This document shows, piece by piece, positions 19,191-30,245 of a DNA stretch of 64,000 nucleotides. How positions within the stretch are numbered: the first letter of the stretch is position 1; the number at the start of each line of letters is the position of its first letter. Origin of the DNA: Cellulomonas denverensis. GTDB taxonomy: Bacteria; Actinomycetota; Actinomycetes; Actinomycetales; Cellulomonadaceae. Location of the stretch: assembly GCF_012396125.1 (NCBI RefSeq), contig NZ_JAAXOX010000003.1:434001-498000 (forward strand), given 5' to 3'. Position numbers and translations under genes: made by a program. Below the pieces are notes generated by a model. That model saw only the letters and a program-made list of their open reading frames with translations, did not search any database and was not told where the DNA came from.

Positions 19191-20186
19191 GTGAAGAAGC
19201 TCATCAACGACCCGCAGAACGTCGTCGCCGAGTCGGTGGAGGGCTTCGCGCTCGCCCACGCCGACCTGGTCACCATGCACACCGATCCGCTGTTCGTCAG
19301 CCGGGCCGGGGGTGCGGTCGCCGGCAAGGTCGGCCTGGTCTCCGGTGGGGGCAGCGGGCACGAGCCGCTGCACGCCGGGTTCGTCGGTGCCGGGATGCTG
19401 GACGCCGCGGTGCCCGGCGCGATGTTCACCTCCCCGACCCCGGATGCCATCGCCCCGGCGATCGCGGCCGCCGACGCCGGCGCCGGTGTGCTGGCGATCG
19501 TGAAGAACTACACCGGCGACGTGCTCAACTTCGAGACCGCCGCCGAGCTGGCCGAGGCCGAGGACATCACCGTCCGCACCGTGATCGTGAACGACGACGT
19601 CGCGGTCGAGGACTCGCTGTACACCGCGGGCCGCCGCGGCGTGGCGGGCACGGTGGCGGTGGAGAAGATCGCCGGTGCCGCCGCCACCCGGGGCGACGAC
19701 CTGGATGCGGTCACCGCGGTGGCGCAGAAGGTGATCGACAACGTGCGCTCGATGGGCGTGGCGCTGACCGCCTGTACCGTCCCGCACGCCGGCAAGCCGT
19801 CCTTCGACCTGCCCGAGGACGAGATCGAGATCGGGATCGGCATCCACGGCGAGCCGGGCCGGCACCGGATCCCGCTCGCCCCGGCGGACGAGATCACCCG
19901 GATGCTGCTCGACCCGGTGGTCGAGGACCTGGGCCTGGCCTCGGGCGAGAACGTGTTGCTGTTCGTCAACGGTATGGGTGGCACGCCGCTGAGTGAGCTG
20001 TTCGTCGTCTATCGTCAGGCTCGCAAGCTGCTGGAGGAGCGCGGGGTCGCGGTGACCCGGTCGCTGGTCGGCAACTATGTGACATCACTGGAGATGCAGG
20101 GCGCCTCGGTCACTGTGCTCCGGCTGGACGACGAGCTGACCGCGCTCTGGGATGCGCCGGTCACCACGCCCGCGTTGCATTGGTGA
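19191..20186 (+). CDS. dhaK: dihydroxyacetone kinase, substrate-binding subunit
   Basis: DhaK binds dihydroxyacetone covalently through a His and receives phosphate from ADP-charged DhaL. The 331 residues begin MKKLINDPQNVVAESVEGFA and contain LVSGGGSGHEPLHAGFVG, NYTGDVLNFETA and IGIGIHGEPG with the reactive His at 219, equivalent to His218 of the E. coli protein. The GTG at 19191 has GGAAAGGA 7 nt upstream and directly follows a 14-bp hairpin. The gene leads a dhaK-dhaL-dhaM operon. Confidence 0.95.
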   Translation: MKKLINDPQNVVAESVEGFALAHADLVTMHTDPLFVSRAGGAVAGKVGLVSGGGSGHEPLHAGFVGAGMLDAAVPGAMFTSPTPDAIAPAIAAADAGAGVLAIVKNYTGDVLNFETAAELAEAEDITVRTVIVNDDVAVEDSLYTAGRRGVAGTVAVEKIAGAAATRGDDLDAVTAVAQKVIDNVRSMGVALTACTVPHAGKPSFDLPEDEIEIGIGIHGEPGRHRIPLAPADEITRMLLDPVVEDLGLASGENVLLFVNGMGGTPLSELFVVYRQARKLLEERGVAVTRSLVGNYVTSLEMQGASVTVLRLDDELTALWDAPVTTPALHW

Positions 20187-20237
20187 CGTACAGCCGGACA
20201 ACAGGGTCAGCGGCGTCGCGAGAGGTGGCAACGGAGC

Positions 20238-20876
20238 ATGGCGGAGAGCCTGGGTACGGACTGGGCGGTGGCGTGGATTCGGCGCACCGCGCAGGTGGTG
20301 GCCGAGCACCGGGAGGAGCTGATCGAGCTCGACCGGCAGATCGGGGACGGTGACCACGGGGAGAACCTGAGCCGGGGCTTCACCGCCGTGGTGGCCAAGC
20401 TGGACGGGCTCGACGAGCCGCCGGCGGACCCGGGTGCGGTGTTCAAGCTGGTCGCCACCACCCTGATGTCCACCGTCGGCGGCGCGGCCGGTCCGCTGTA
20501 CGGGACCGCCTACCTGCGGGCCGCGAAGGTCACCGGGGTGCCGGAGCTGGACGCCCAGGCGGTGGTGGCGCTGCTCGAGGCCGGCCTGGAGGGCATCGTG
20601 GCGCGCGGCAAGGCGACCACCGGGGAGAAGACCATGGTGGACGCCTGGACCCCGGCGGTGGAGGCCGCGGTGTCGGCCGCCGATCAGGGTGCGTCCCCGG
20701 CGGCGGTGCTGGCCGCCGCCGCCGAGGCCGCCCGGGCCGGTGCCGAGGCGACCGTGCCGATGCTCGCCACCAAGGGCCGGGCCTCCTACCTGGGTGAACG
20801 GTCGGTGGGGCACCAGGACCCGGGTGCCACCTCGACCGCGCTGATCCTGGAAGCGGCCGCGGAGACCGCCGCATGA
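20238..20876 (+). CDS. dhaL: dihydroxyacetone kinase, ADP-binding subunit
   Basis: DhaL keeps a tightly bound ADP that is rephosphorylated by DhaM and passed to dihydroxyacetone on DhaK. The 212-residue all-helical protein shows LDRQIGDGDHGENLSRG with the metal-binding Asp residues at 32, 37 and 39, STVGGAAGPLYGTAYLRA, and the closing SVGHQDPGATST. It lies 51 bp behind dhaK and overlaps dhaM by ATGA. Confidence 0.95.
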   Translation: MAESLGTDWAVAWIRRTAQVVAEHREELIELDRQIGDGDHGENLSRGFTAVVAKLDGLDEPPADPGAVFKLVATTLMSTVGGAAGPLYGTAYLRAAKVTGVPELDAQAVVALLEAGLEGIVARGKATTGEKTMVDAWTPAVEAAVSAADQGASPAAVLAAAAEAARAGAEATVPMLATKGRASYLGERSVGHQDPGATSTALILEAAAETAA

Positions 20877-21583
20877 CCGCGGGGGTCGCCCTGGTCCTGG
20901 TCTCGCACTCGGCACTGATCGCCGAGGGGCTGCGCGACCTGGCCGGGCAGATGGCACCCGGGGTGACGATCGTGCCCGCCGGTGGTGACCCGGCCGGTGG
21001 GCTGGGCACCTCGGTGGACCTGGTGACTGAGGCGATCGAGCAGGCCGCCGCCGAGGACCGGCAGGTGCTGGTGCTGACCGACCTCGGCTCGGCGGTGCTC
21101 ACCACCGAGATGGTGCTGGAGCTGCTGGACGAGGACGTGGCGGCCCGGGTGCGACTGGCGGAGGCCCCGCTGGTCGAGGGCGCGGTGGTCGCGGCGGTCG
21201 AGGCCGCCGGGGGCGCCGGGCTGGACGCCGTGCAGTCCGCGGCCGAACGCGCCGGCGGTGCCCCGGTTGCCGAGCCCCCTGCGGCGCCGGCCGCCGAGGC
21301 ACCCGCCCCCGCGGCGGAGGACCCCGGGGCGATCTCCGGCCAGGTCACCGTGCGCAACCCGCTCGGGCTGCACGCCCGTCCGGCCGCGATCCTGTCCCGG
21401 ATGATGGCCGGGTTCGATGCCGCGGTGCAGGTCAACGGCGTGAACGCGGCCAGTGTGCTGGAGTTGATGCAGCTCGGTGCGACCCAGGGGCAGACGCTGA
21501 CCCTGTCGGCGACCGGGCCGCAGGCTCGGGCCGCGGTGGACGCCTTCATCGGCGCGGTGGACGAGGGGTTCGGCGAGGTCTGA
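20873..21583 (+). CDS. dhaM: PTS-dependent DHA kinase phosphotransfer subunit (EIIA-HPr)
   Basis: DhaM relays phosphate from the PTS to DhaL. The 236-residue protein has an N-terminal EIIA-mannose-like domain (VLVSHSALIAEGL, active His12; VLVLTDLGSAVLTTEMVLE) and, after an Ala/Pro/Glu linker at about 130-155, an HPr domain with NPLGLHARPAA (active His167). The E. coli protein carries a third, enzyme I-like domain; it is absent here, so a separate enzyme I and perhaps a free HPr must supply phosphate. ATGA overlap with dhaL indicates coupling. Confidence 0.93.
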   Translation: MTAGVALVLVSHSALIAEGLRDLAGQMAPGVTIVPAGGDPAGGLGTSVDLVTEAIEQAAAEDRQVLVLTDLGSAVLTTEMVLELLDEDVAARVRLAEAPLVEGAVVAAVEAAGGAGLDAVQSAAERAGGAPVAEPPAAPAAEAPAPAAEDPGAISGQVTVRNPLGLHARPAAILSRMMAGFDAAVQVNGVNAASVLELMQLGATQGQTLTLSATGPQARAAVDAFIGAVDEGFGEV

Positions 21584-21638
21584 CTGTGACGCGGGAGACA
21601 GCCCGCGTGGTACGACGGATTCTGCAGAGCGTGCAAAA

Positions 21639-24012
<2,374 letters not shown>

Positions 24013-24021
24013 CCTGCCCGC

Positions 24022-24414
24022 GTGAGTCAGCCAGCACCGCGGCCCGTCCGCCGGAAGAAGCCCGCCAAGCCCCAGTTCACCTCGACGATCCTGTTGCTCG
24101 AGGGTGTGCTGGTGCTGTTCGCGGCGCTGACGGCGTACGGGCTCGCGGTGCTGCCGGCCGCCGTGATCTGGACCGTGGCCGGGGTGATGTTCCTGGTCTT
24201 CGTCCTGCTGTCCCGGATGGTGACGCTGCCCGGCGGGTACATCGCCGGGTCGATCGCCCAGGTGCTGGTCCTGGCCTGCGGCTTCGTGATCCCGATGATG
24301 TTCCTGCTCGGGGTGGTGTTCATCGCCCTGTGGGTGGCGGCGTACCGGCTCGGGTCGCGGATCGACGCCGAGCGCGCGGCCTATGACGCCGCCCACCCCG
24401 AGGAACTCGGCTAG
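24022..24414 (+). CDS. DUF4233 membrane protein
   Basis: The 130-residue protein has a basic N-terminus (RPVRRKKPAKPQ) and three to four hydrophobic segments (LLLEGVLVLFAALTAYGLAVL, AVIWTVAGVMFLVFVLL, IAGSIAQVLVLACGFVIPMMFLLGVVFIALWVAAYRLG). It matches DUF4233, an actinobacterial family usually found between folC and ndk. Function unknown. The position here next to ndk but far from folC shows the conserved cluster has been split. Confidence 0.85.
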   Translation: MSQPAPRPVRRKKPAKPQFTSTILLLEGVLVLFAALTAYGLAVLPAAVIWTVAGVMFLVFVLLSRMVTLPGGYIAGSIAQVLVLACGFVIPMMFLLGVVFIALWVAAYRLGSRIDAERAAYDAAHPEELG

Positions 24415-24447
24415 CCCGACCGGAGGACGCCGCCCGGCGCGCCAGCT

Positions 24448-24453
24448 TAGGGT
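24448..24453 (+). promoter_or_regulatory. -10 box TAGGGT, leaderless ndk promoter
   Basis: TAGGGT ends 7 nt before the ATG of ndk at 24461; no ribosome site is present in between. Confidence 0.45.
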
Positions 24454-24460
24454 GACCGGC

Positions 24461-24886
24461 ATGAGCGACATCCAGCGCACGTTGATCCTGGTCAAGCCGG
24501 ACGCAGTCCGCCGTGGCCTCACCGGGGAGGTGCTCCGCCGGATCGAGGCGAAGGGCTACACCCTGGTCGCCGCCGAGCTGCGGACCGCCGACGACGACCT
24601 GCTCGCCGCGCACTACGCCGAGCACCAGGGCAAGCCGTTCTTCGGCGCCCTGGTCGAGTTCATGAAGTCCGGGCCGGTGCTGGCCGTGGTCGCCGAGGGC
24701 CAGCGGGTGATCGAGGGCTTCCGGTCGCTGGCCGGGTCCACCGAGCCGACCGCCGCCGCGCCGGGCACCATCCGCGGCGACCTGGGCCGGGACTGGGGGA
24801 GCGCGGTGGTGCAGAACCTGGTGCACGGGTCGGACTCCCCGGAGTCGGCCGCCCGGGAGATCGGGCTGTGGTTCCCCGCCCTGTGA
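24461..24886 (+). CDS. ndk: nucleoside diphosphate kinase
   Basis: Ndk transfers the gamma phosphate between nucleoside triphosphates and diphosphates through a phospho-His. The 141 residues open with IQRTLILVKPDAVRRGLTGEV and contain the active-site stretch NLVHGSDSPESAAREIGLWF (His122). Length is that of typical bacterial enzymes. ATG 24461 is chosen from homology and the TAGGGT box 7 nt upstream; the longer frame overlaps DUF4233. It converges on the SNF2 gene across a strong hairpin. Confidence 0.96.
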   Translation: MSDIQRTLILVKPDAVRRGLTGEVLRRIEAKGYTLVAAELRTADDDLLAAHYAEHQGKPFFGALVEFMKSGPVLAVVAEGQRVIEGFRSLAGSTEPTAAAPGTIRGDLGRDWGSAVVQNLVHGSDSPESAAREIGLWFPAL

Positions 24887-24903
24887 TCCCCTGACCGACC
24901 GTC

Positions 24904-24930
24904 GAGCGGGGCCCCGCCCGGGCCCCGCTC
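24904..24930. terminator. 11-bp perfect hairpin between convergent ndk and SNF2 genes
   Basis: GAGCGGGGCCC and GGGCCCCGCTC pair around CGCCC. It lies 17 bp after the ndk stop and its right arm reaches the SNF2 stop codon. There is no T-run, which is common for terminators of GC-rich actinomycetes; it could serve both strands. Confidence 0.5.
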
Positions 24931-27919
24931 AGCCCAGCAGGTCGCGGACGTCCTGGGCGGTGAGGGCGGCGGAGAACAGGTTACCGTCGTCGATCACCGC
25001 GCTGACCAGCTCGGCCTTGCGGGCCTGGAGCGCCTGCACCTTCTCCTCGATGGTCCCCGCCGCGATCAACCGGTAGACCATCACGTGCTTGTCCTGGCCG
25101 ATCCGGTGCGTGCGGTCGATCGCCTGCTGCTCGGCCGCCGGGTTCCACCACGGGTCGAGCAGGAACACATAGTCCGCCTCGGTCAGATTCAGCCCGGTGC
25201 CGCCCGCCTTGAGGCTGATCAGGAACACCGGGGCGTCGCCGGTGCGGAACTCCTCGATCACCCGCTCCCGTCCGGTGGTCGACCCGTCCAGGTGCACGAA
25301 CGGCACCCCGGCCGCGGTCAGGCGCTCGGCGGCCAGGTCCAGGTAGGACGTGAACTGGCTGAACACCAGCGCGCGATGCCCCTCGGCCACCAGATCGTCC
25401 AACTGCTCCAGCAGCAGATCCAGCTTCGCCGAGCCGATCCCGGTCTGCTCCGGGTCGATCAGCACCGGGTCCAGGGCGAGCATCCGCAGCAGGGTCAGCG
25501 ACCGGTAGACGATGAACCGCTGCCGGTCCAGGTCGTCGATCAGGCCGAACAGCTTCTGGCGCTCGCGCTGCAGGTAGAGGTCGTACAGGTCCCGGTGCGC
25601 GGGGGACAGCTCCACGGTGAGGGTCTGCTCCTGCTTGCCAGGCAGGTCGGCGGCGACCAGCTCCTTGGTCCGGCGGAGCAGGAACGGCCGGACCCGGCGG
25701 CGCAGCTGGGCCAGCCGCTCCTGCCGGGAACGCCCGAGGTCGGACGGCAGCGACCCGGCACCCCGTCCGGCGGTCACCCCGGTGCGTTCGCCCTCGATCG
25801 GCCGCAGGTAGCGCTCGGCGAACGCCCGCGCCGAGGGGAACAGCCCGGGCGCGGTCAGGGCCAGCAGGGCGTGCAGCTCGGTCAGCGAGTTCTCGATCGG
25901 GGTGCCGGTCACCGCCAGGGTGAAGGGTGCGCCCAGGTCGCGGGCGGCGCGGTGCACCTGGGAGCTGTGGTTCTTCACCTGCTGCGCCTCGTCCAGCACC
26001 AGGCCCGCCCAGTCCACGGCGGCGTAGGCCTCGGCATCCAGCCGGAGCAGGGCGTAGCTGGTCACCACCAGGTCGGCGTCCCGGGCCAGATCGGCCACCC
26101 GGACCCCGGTGGCCTGGGTGGCGGCGATCCGCCGGACCCGCAGCCCGGGGGTGAACCGGGCGGCCTCGGCTACCCAGTTCGGCGTGACCGAGGTCGGAGC
26201 GACCACCAGGAACGGGCCGGTGCTGCCGGACTCCACCGCATGCTGGATCAGCGCCAGGCACTGCACGGTCTTGCCCAGGCCCATGTCATCGGCCAGGATC
26301 CCGCCCAGCCGGTGCCGCCAGAGGAAGGCCAGCCAGTCCAGCCCGTCCTGCTGGTACGGCCGCAACCGGGCCCGCAGTCCGCGGGGCGGTGGTGTGGGCC
26401 GCGGCGCGTCGGCGGCGGCCTCCTCCACCAGCGCCCGCCACTGCACGGCCGGGGTCGCCTGGTCGGCCAGGTCGACGAAGTCCGCCCACAGGCTGGTCTG
26501 GTGCCGGCTGATCCGCGGGCCGGTCTCCCACTCGCCGAGGTCGCGCGCCTCGGTGATCAGCTCGCTCAGGGTGGCCAGCGCGGGGTGGTCGAGCGCGAAG
26601 TAGCTGCCGTCGACCAGCATCAGCTTCTTCCGGCCCTGGGCCAGCGCCCGGAACAGCGGGACGAACGGGATGTCCCGGCCCTCCAGGGTGACCGTCACCC
26701 CCAGGTCGAACCAGTCGTGCTTCTCGGTCGGCACCGTGGTGACGGTCAGCACCGGGTCGCCGCGCAGCTCGCGGTAGTCCGGCCGGGTGCCGACCGTCTC
26801 CACCGCAACCCCGGGCAGCGCGTCGATCAGCGGCAGCGTGACCGCGACGAACTCGGCCGCCTCCACGTCCCGCAGACTCACCGGTAGCGGCAGCCCGTCC
26901 TCGGACCACCAGCCCACGGGCAGCGTCCCGGCCGGGATCAGCGACCGCGGGTCGGGCGCCGGGGCACTGCGCGGGGCGGAGCGCCAGGACCAGCCCAACT
27001 CCACCGTGTGCCGCGGGGCGAAGCGCACGGTCAGCACCAGGGTCGGCGGCGCCGGCGGCGGGATGGACACCGAACCGTCTGCGGACCGCAGGTCCAGGGC
27101 CGTGCCGAGCAGTTCCCCGATCTGCTCGGCCGGGACCAGCACCCCGTCGCCGAGCGCGTCCGCCACGCTTCGCCGGCCGCCGGTCCCGAGCAGGGCGAGC
27201 TGCTGGGCGTCCAGCGGGGCGGTCACCGGGGCGAGCAGGATCCGGCGCGGCTGGGCCGGGTCGGCGACGTAGAGCCCGTGATCACCGATCGGGTGGGCGT
27301 GCCGCGGGTCGGCCGGCTCGCCGTCCACGGTCAGCCGGGCGGTCAGCCGGATCGCGTCGTCGGCGCGGGCGGCATCCAGGGTCAGCTCGGCCCGGTCACC
27401 GACCCGGACCTGCGCGCCGATGCCGGAGCCGACGAAGGCGATGCCGAGCTCACGGGCCTGGTCCAGCAGGTCCCAGAGCACCGGGTTGGCGAACTCGTCC
27501 AGGAACACCCAGTCCGGGTCGGTGCCGGGCAGGGCGGGCCCGGCGGCGCGGTGCAGGGCGCCGACCTCGCAGAACCAGCGGTGCTGGGCCGGGTCCAGCC
27601 CCAACCGGGTCCGCTGGTGCGGGATGTTGGTCCAGGTGACATTGCCGCGAGCCCATCCCTTGGTGGTCCGCAGCACCGGCCGGACTGCGAGGCGGTACTG
27701 CCCGTTCCCCGGTGGGTCGTCCCGCCGGGCCCGGCCGCCCACCGTGCGCGAGGTCGGGCCGTTCCACCGCTCCCGGGTGCGCGGGGTCAGCTCGCGCAGC
27801 TCGAACTGCAGGCCGGTGGCGGTGGTCGGTTCGGCCGCCGGGGGAGCGGACTCGGCGGTCACCGAGGCGACCAGGCTGCCGAGCACCTCGCGCCAGCGGT
27901 CGGAGGGCGGGGAAGACAC
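24929..27919 (-). CDS. SNF2-family DEAD/DEAH helicase
   Basis: The 996-residue protein has a long N-terminal region of unknown fold (1 to about 500) and a C-terminal SNF2 ATPase: LRPYQQDGLDWLAFLW, Walker A GILADDMGLGKT (about 540-551), motif II VLDEAQQVKN, the motif TGTPIENSLTELHAL, and the C-lobe with VFSQFTSYLDLAAERL, LISLKAGGTGLNLTEAD and QAIDRTHRIGQ (about 936). This is the layout of bacterial RapA/HepA-like translocases. No N-terminal SWIM zinc finger was seen, unlike many relatives. The start GTG 27919 follows the best coding signal; no helper nuclease or methylase gene lies nearby, so a defence role is not suggested. Confidence 0.9.
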   Translation of the reverse strand: MSSPPSDRWREVLGSLVASVTAESAPPAAEPTTATGLQFELRELTPRTRERWNGPTSRTVGGRARRDDPPGNGQYRLAVRPVLRTTKGWARGNVTWTNIPHQRTRLGLDPAQHRWFCEVGALHRAAGPALPGTDPDWVFLDEFANPVLWDLLDQARELGIAFVGSGIGAQVRVGDRAELTLDAARADDAIRLTARLTVDGEPADPRHAHPIGDHGLYVADPAQPRRILLAPVTAPLDAQQLALLGTGGRRSVADALGDGVLVPAEQIGELLGTALDLRSADGSVSIPPPAPPTLVLTVRFAPRHTVELGWSWRSAPRSAPAPDPRSLIPAGTLPVGWWSEDGLPLPVSLRDVEAAEFVAVTLPLIDALPGVAVETVGTRPDYRELRGDPVLTVTTVPTEKHDWFDLGVTVTLEGRDIPFVPLFRALAQGRKKLMLVDGSYFALDHPALATLSELITEARDLGEWETGPRISRHQTSLWADFVDLADQATPAVQWRALVEEAAADAPRPTPPPRGLRARLRPYQQDGLDWLAFLWRHRLGGILADDMGLGKTVQCLALIQHAVESGSTGPFLVVAPTSVTPNWVAEAARFTPGLRVRRIAATQATGVRVADLARDADLVVTSYALLRLDAEAYAAVDWAGLVLDEAQQVKNHSSQVHRAARDLGAPFTLAVTGTPIENSLTELHALLALTAPGLFPSARAFAERYLRPIEGERTGVTAGRGAGSLPSDLGRSRQERLAQLRRRVRPFLLRRTKELVAADLPGKQEQTLTVELSPAHRDLYDLYLQRERQKLFGLIDDLDRQRFIVYRSLTLLRMLALDPVLIDPEQTGIGSAKLDLLLEQLDDLVAEGHRALVFSQFTSYLDLAAERLTAAGVPFVHLDGSTTGRERVIEEFRTGDAPVFLISLKAGGTGLNLTEADYVFLLDPWWNPAAEQQAIDRTHRIGQDKHVMVYRLIAAGTIEEKVQALQARKAELVSAVIDDGNLFSAALTAQDVRDLLG

Positions 27920-28108
27920 CGCGTGATCGTGCCACGCGGCGCCGACATGCGGTGTCGCCGGGGTGCGGCTGTCGGGTCTCGGGTGGCCTTGATCACCACG
28001 TGCTTGGCACCGCCTGGTACTGCCGTCGGCCCTCGCGCGGGCTGCTCACCACCTGCCTGACGCCGCCCACGGCCGGATGGACGCTCGTGCGTCGTCGTGC
28101 GGCACCGG

Positions 28109-29932
28109 TCAGAACGGGATGATCTCGTCCCCCGCGTCTGCACTCGGGTGTGCGGGCGCGTGGGTCCCCACGGTCAGGAGCATGCGTGCATCGGCCGCCG
28201 TGGTCGGGCGCGCGGGTTGACCGGTCGCCGTCGTCGGGTGCGCGGGTTGATCGGTCGCCGTCGCGGGGCGTGCACGCTCAACCCCCGCCGTTGTCGGGCG
28301 TGCTGGTTCGTAGGTGGCCTCTGTCGGGCCTGCTGGTTGGCCGGTGATGGTCCCGGGTGGGTCGCCTGGTCGTTCGCGGAGCATGCGGTGGTAGCCGTCA
28401 CGTCCGGGCACCGACACGTAGCGGCGGGTGAGGCTGGTCCAGACGATTTCTCCCGCGGCGGTCTGTTCGATCCGGTGTCCGGCGTGGGTGCGCAGCAGGT
28501 GGTCGCGCCTGCACAAGGGTGCGAGGTTGGTGGCGGCGGTGGGTCCGCCGTCGCTGAAGGGGATGGTGTGGTCGAGGTCGCAGGCGGTCGCGGGTACGGT
28601 GCAGCCGGGTCTGGCGCAGGTGCGGTCGCGGGCGATGACGTGGTCGGCGAGTTCTTGTGGTGGCCGGTATCGGGTTCTCCCGACGTCCAGGACTGCGCCG
28701 GATAGGGGGTCGGTGACCAGGCGCCGCCAGACACCTCCTGCGGCCAGGGCGCGGGCGGTGGTCGCGTCGATCGGCCCGTGTCCATCCATGTCGGCGGGTT
28801 CGTCGTCCGCACCGATCAGTGTCGACAGGGGCACGGTCACCCTGACCTCGACCCGGGGCCGGGTCACCGACGGCGCACGGTGGGCTGATCCCTCGTGATG
28901 GTCCCCGTCGGCGCCGTGGTCGTTGTCCTGGCCGTGCTCGGGCAGCAGTGGCGCCCAGGCGGGTCCGACCAGTGCCGCGTCCAGCAGCGCGTCCGCGCGC
29001 AACTGGGCCAGGGTGCGTTCGTCTCCTCCGTGGCGTAGCGCGTGGGCGGAGGCGTCCAGTGCCTTGTCCAGTCGGGCGGCGTCCTGGGCGGGTAGGAACG
29101 CCCAGATCCCGGCCATCCCGTCCCCGAGGGGTTTGGGGCGGGCAACGTGCCGGTCCGCGCGCCCCCGCCGGCGCCGCATCGCCCCACCATCAGGGTCCAC
29201 GCGTAGCAACGCCCGGTCGATGTCACGGGACAGTTGCGCCGCGGTCCGCTCCGACGCACCCGGCAACACGGTCGTTTCGACTTCCTCGGCGGTGAACAGG
29301 TCCACCCCGGCCAGGCGGCGCACCATCACCCGGGCCCGGGCGGTATCGATCCGCCCGGTCCGTAGCGCCTGACCCGTGCCCGGCAGGTACCGCTCATACG
29401 CCAACCCCTCATCCACCAGGGTCTGGGCGGACCGGCGCCCGATGTTCAGGTAGATCGCCAACTCATCCGCCGCAGTGTTCGGGCGGTGGACGTTCCCGGC
29501 GTACTCGGGCCAGACCGGGTTCATCTCGTCCCGTTCGGCCAGTTCTGCGGCCACCCTGGCGGAGACCGCGTGGGCCCAGGACTCCAACCGTGCCGCGGCC
29601 TCGGCGACCGCGGGCAGGTCCAACAGGTCCACCGCGACCGGGTCGAGGTTGGCCAGCATCCGGGCCAACACCGGACCGTTCTCCGCGAGCATCTCCTCGA
29701 CCTGGGCGCGCGGGTCCAACGTCGGGTCGGCCGCCGTCTGTTCGGCCGCGACCCGGGCGGCTAGCACCGGGTCTTCGACCCACCGCGGGGGTGCGTCCTC
29801 GACCGGGTCGGGCAGACCGCCGTCTTCGAGCCACCACAGGTCACCGCCGACGTCCCACGGGTCGGTGAACACCCGCGCGCTCGACCGCACCGGGAGCTCC
29901 CGGTGGTCGTGTTCGCGCAGGTCAAGTGCCAT
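28109..29932 (-). CDS. DUF222 / HNH endonuclease domain protein (13E12-like)
   Basis: The 607-residue protein has the actinobacterial layout of an N-terminal DUF222 helical domain (about 70-330, with WPEYAGNVHRPNTAADELA and LPGTGQALRTGRIDTARARV) and a C-terminal HNH nuclease: CARPGCTVPATACDLDHTIPF followed by NLAPLCRRDH. Mycobacterial members are the 13E12 repeat family; the role is unknown and copies are often multiple and mobile-looking. The C-terminus carries five 10-residue repeats and ends in an acidic tail (DAGDEIIPF). ATG 29932 starts the frame. It diverges from smc. Confidence 0.85.
   Translation of the reverse strand: MALDLREHDHRELPVRSSARVFTDPWDVGGDLWWLEDGGLPDPVEDAPPRWVEDPVLAARVAAEQTAADPTLDPRAQVEEMLAENGPVLARMLANLDPVAVDLLDLPAVAEAAARLESWAHAVSARVAAELAERDEMNPVWPEYAGNVHRPNTAADELAIYLNIGRRSAQTLVDEGLAYERYLPGTGQALRTGRIDTARARVMVRRLAGVDLFTAEEVETTVLPGASERTAAQLSRDIDRALLRVDPDGGAMRRRRGRADRHVARPKPLGDGMAGIWAFLPAQDAARLDKALDASAHALRHGGDERTLAQLRADALLDAALVGPAWAPLLPEHGQDNDHGADGDHHEGSAHRAPSVTRPRVEVRVTVPLSTLIGADDEPADMDGHGPIDATTARALAAGGVWRRLVTDPLSGAVLDVGRTRYRPPQELADHVIARDRTCARPGCTVPATACDLDHTIPFSDGGPTAATNLAPLCRRDHLLRTHAGHRIEQTAAGEIVWTSLTRRYVSVPGRDGYHRMLRERPGDPPGTITGQPAGPTEATYEPARPTTAGVERARPATATDQPAHPTTATGQPARPTTAADARMLLTVGTHAPAHPSADAGDEIIPF
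28193..28342 (-). repeat. five tandem 30-bp repeats encoding 10-residue units
   Basis: The 3' part of the HNH gene is built of five imperfect 30-bp units, each coding for a variant of Q-P-A-R-P-T-T-A-T-G (examples YEPARPTTAG, DQPAHPTTAT, GQPARPTTAA). The phase is kept, so copy number could change without breaking the frame. The units make a Pro/Thr/Ala linker after the nuclease domain. Confidence 0.85.
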
Positions 29933-30245
29933 AAGACGACACTACCCGCCACCACCGACACGCCCCGGTGAGGTCCGACGATCCTTCGCGTTCGTGGCCC
30001 GACCGCCAGCCGGCCGCACCGCATGACGTCCCGTCCTGGATGGTGATGTCGGCGTCCGCCCCAGACATGAGGCAGGACCCGCGCCCGTCCGGTCCCGGGC
30101 GGGTTCCCGCGTCGACCCGAAGGCCCGGTACTCGCCGGCACACGCTCCCCGCGCAGGTCGGCACAGCGATCGATCGCCACGGCTCGAACCGCGACCGGCC
30201 CCCCGGTCACCGCCCTGGCCCGACTTCGCAACTAGGCTGCCCCGC
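29933..30245. other. 313-bp intergenic region between divergent HNH gene and smc
   Basis: No gene was recognised. The right edge holds the TAGGCT box of smc at 30233-30238. The left edge must hold the promoter of the HNH gene. No long inverted repeat or RNA motif was seen. Confidence 0.5.
30233..30238 (+). promoter_or_regulatory. -10 box TAGGCT, leaderless smc promoter
   Basis: TAGGCT ends 7 nt before the GTG of smc at 30246. There is no ribosome site, so the message is probably leaderless. Confidence 0.5.

Noticed and set aside
24929..29932. SNF2 helicase plus HNH nuclease as a defence island
   Set aside because: The two genes are 189 bp apart and have no methylase, specificity or other defence partner. 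Each belongs to a family common as a lone gene in actinomycetes.
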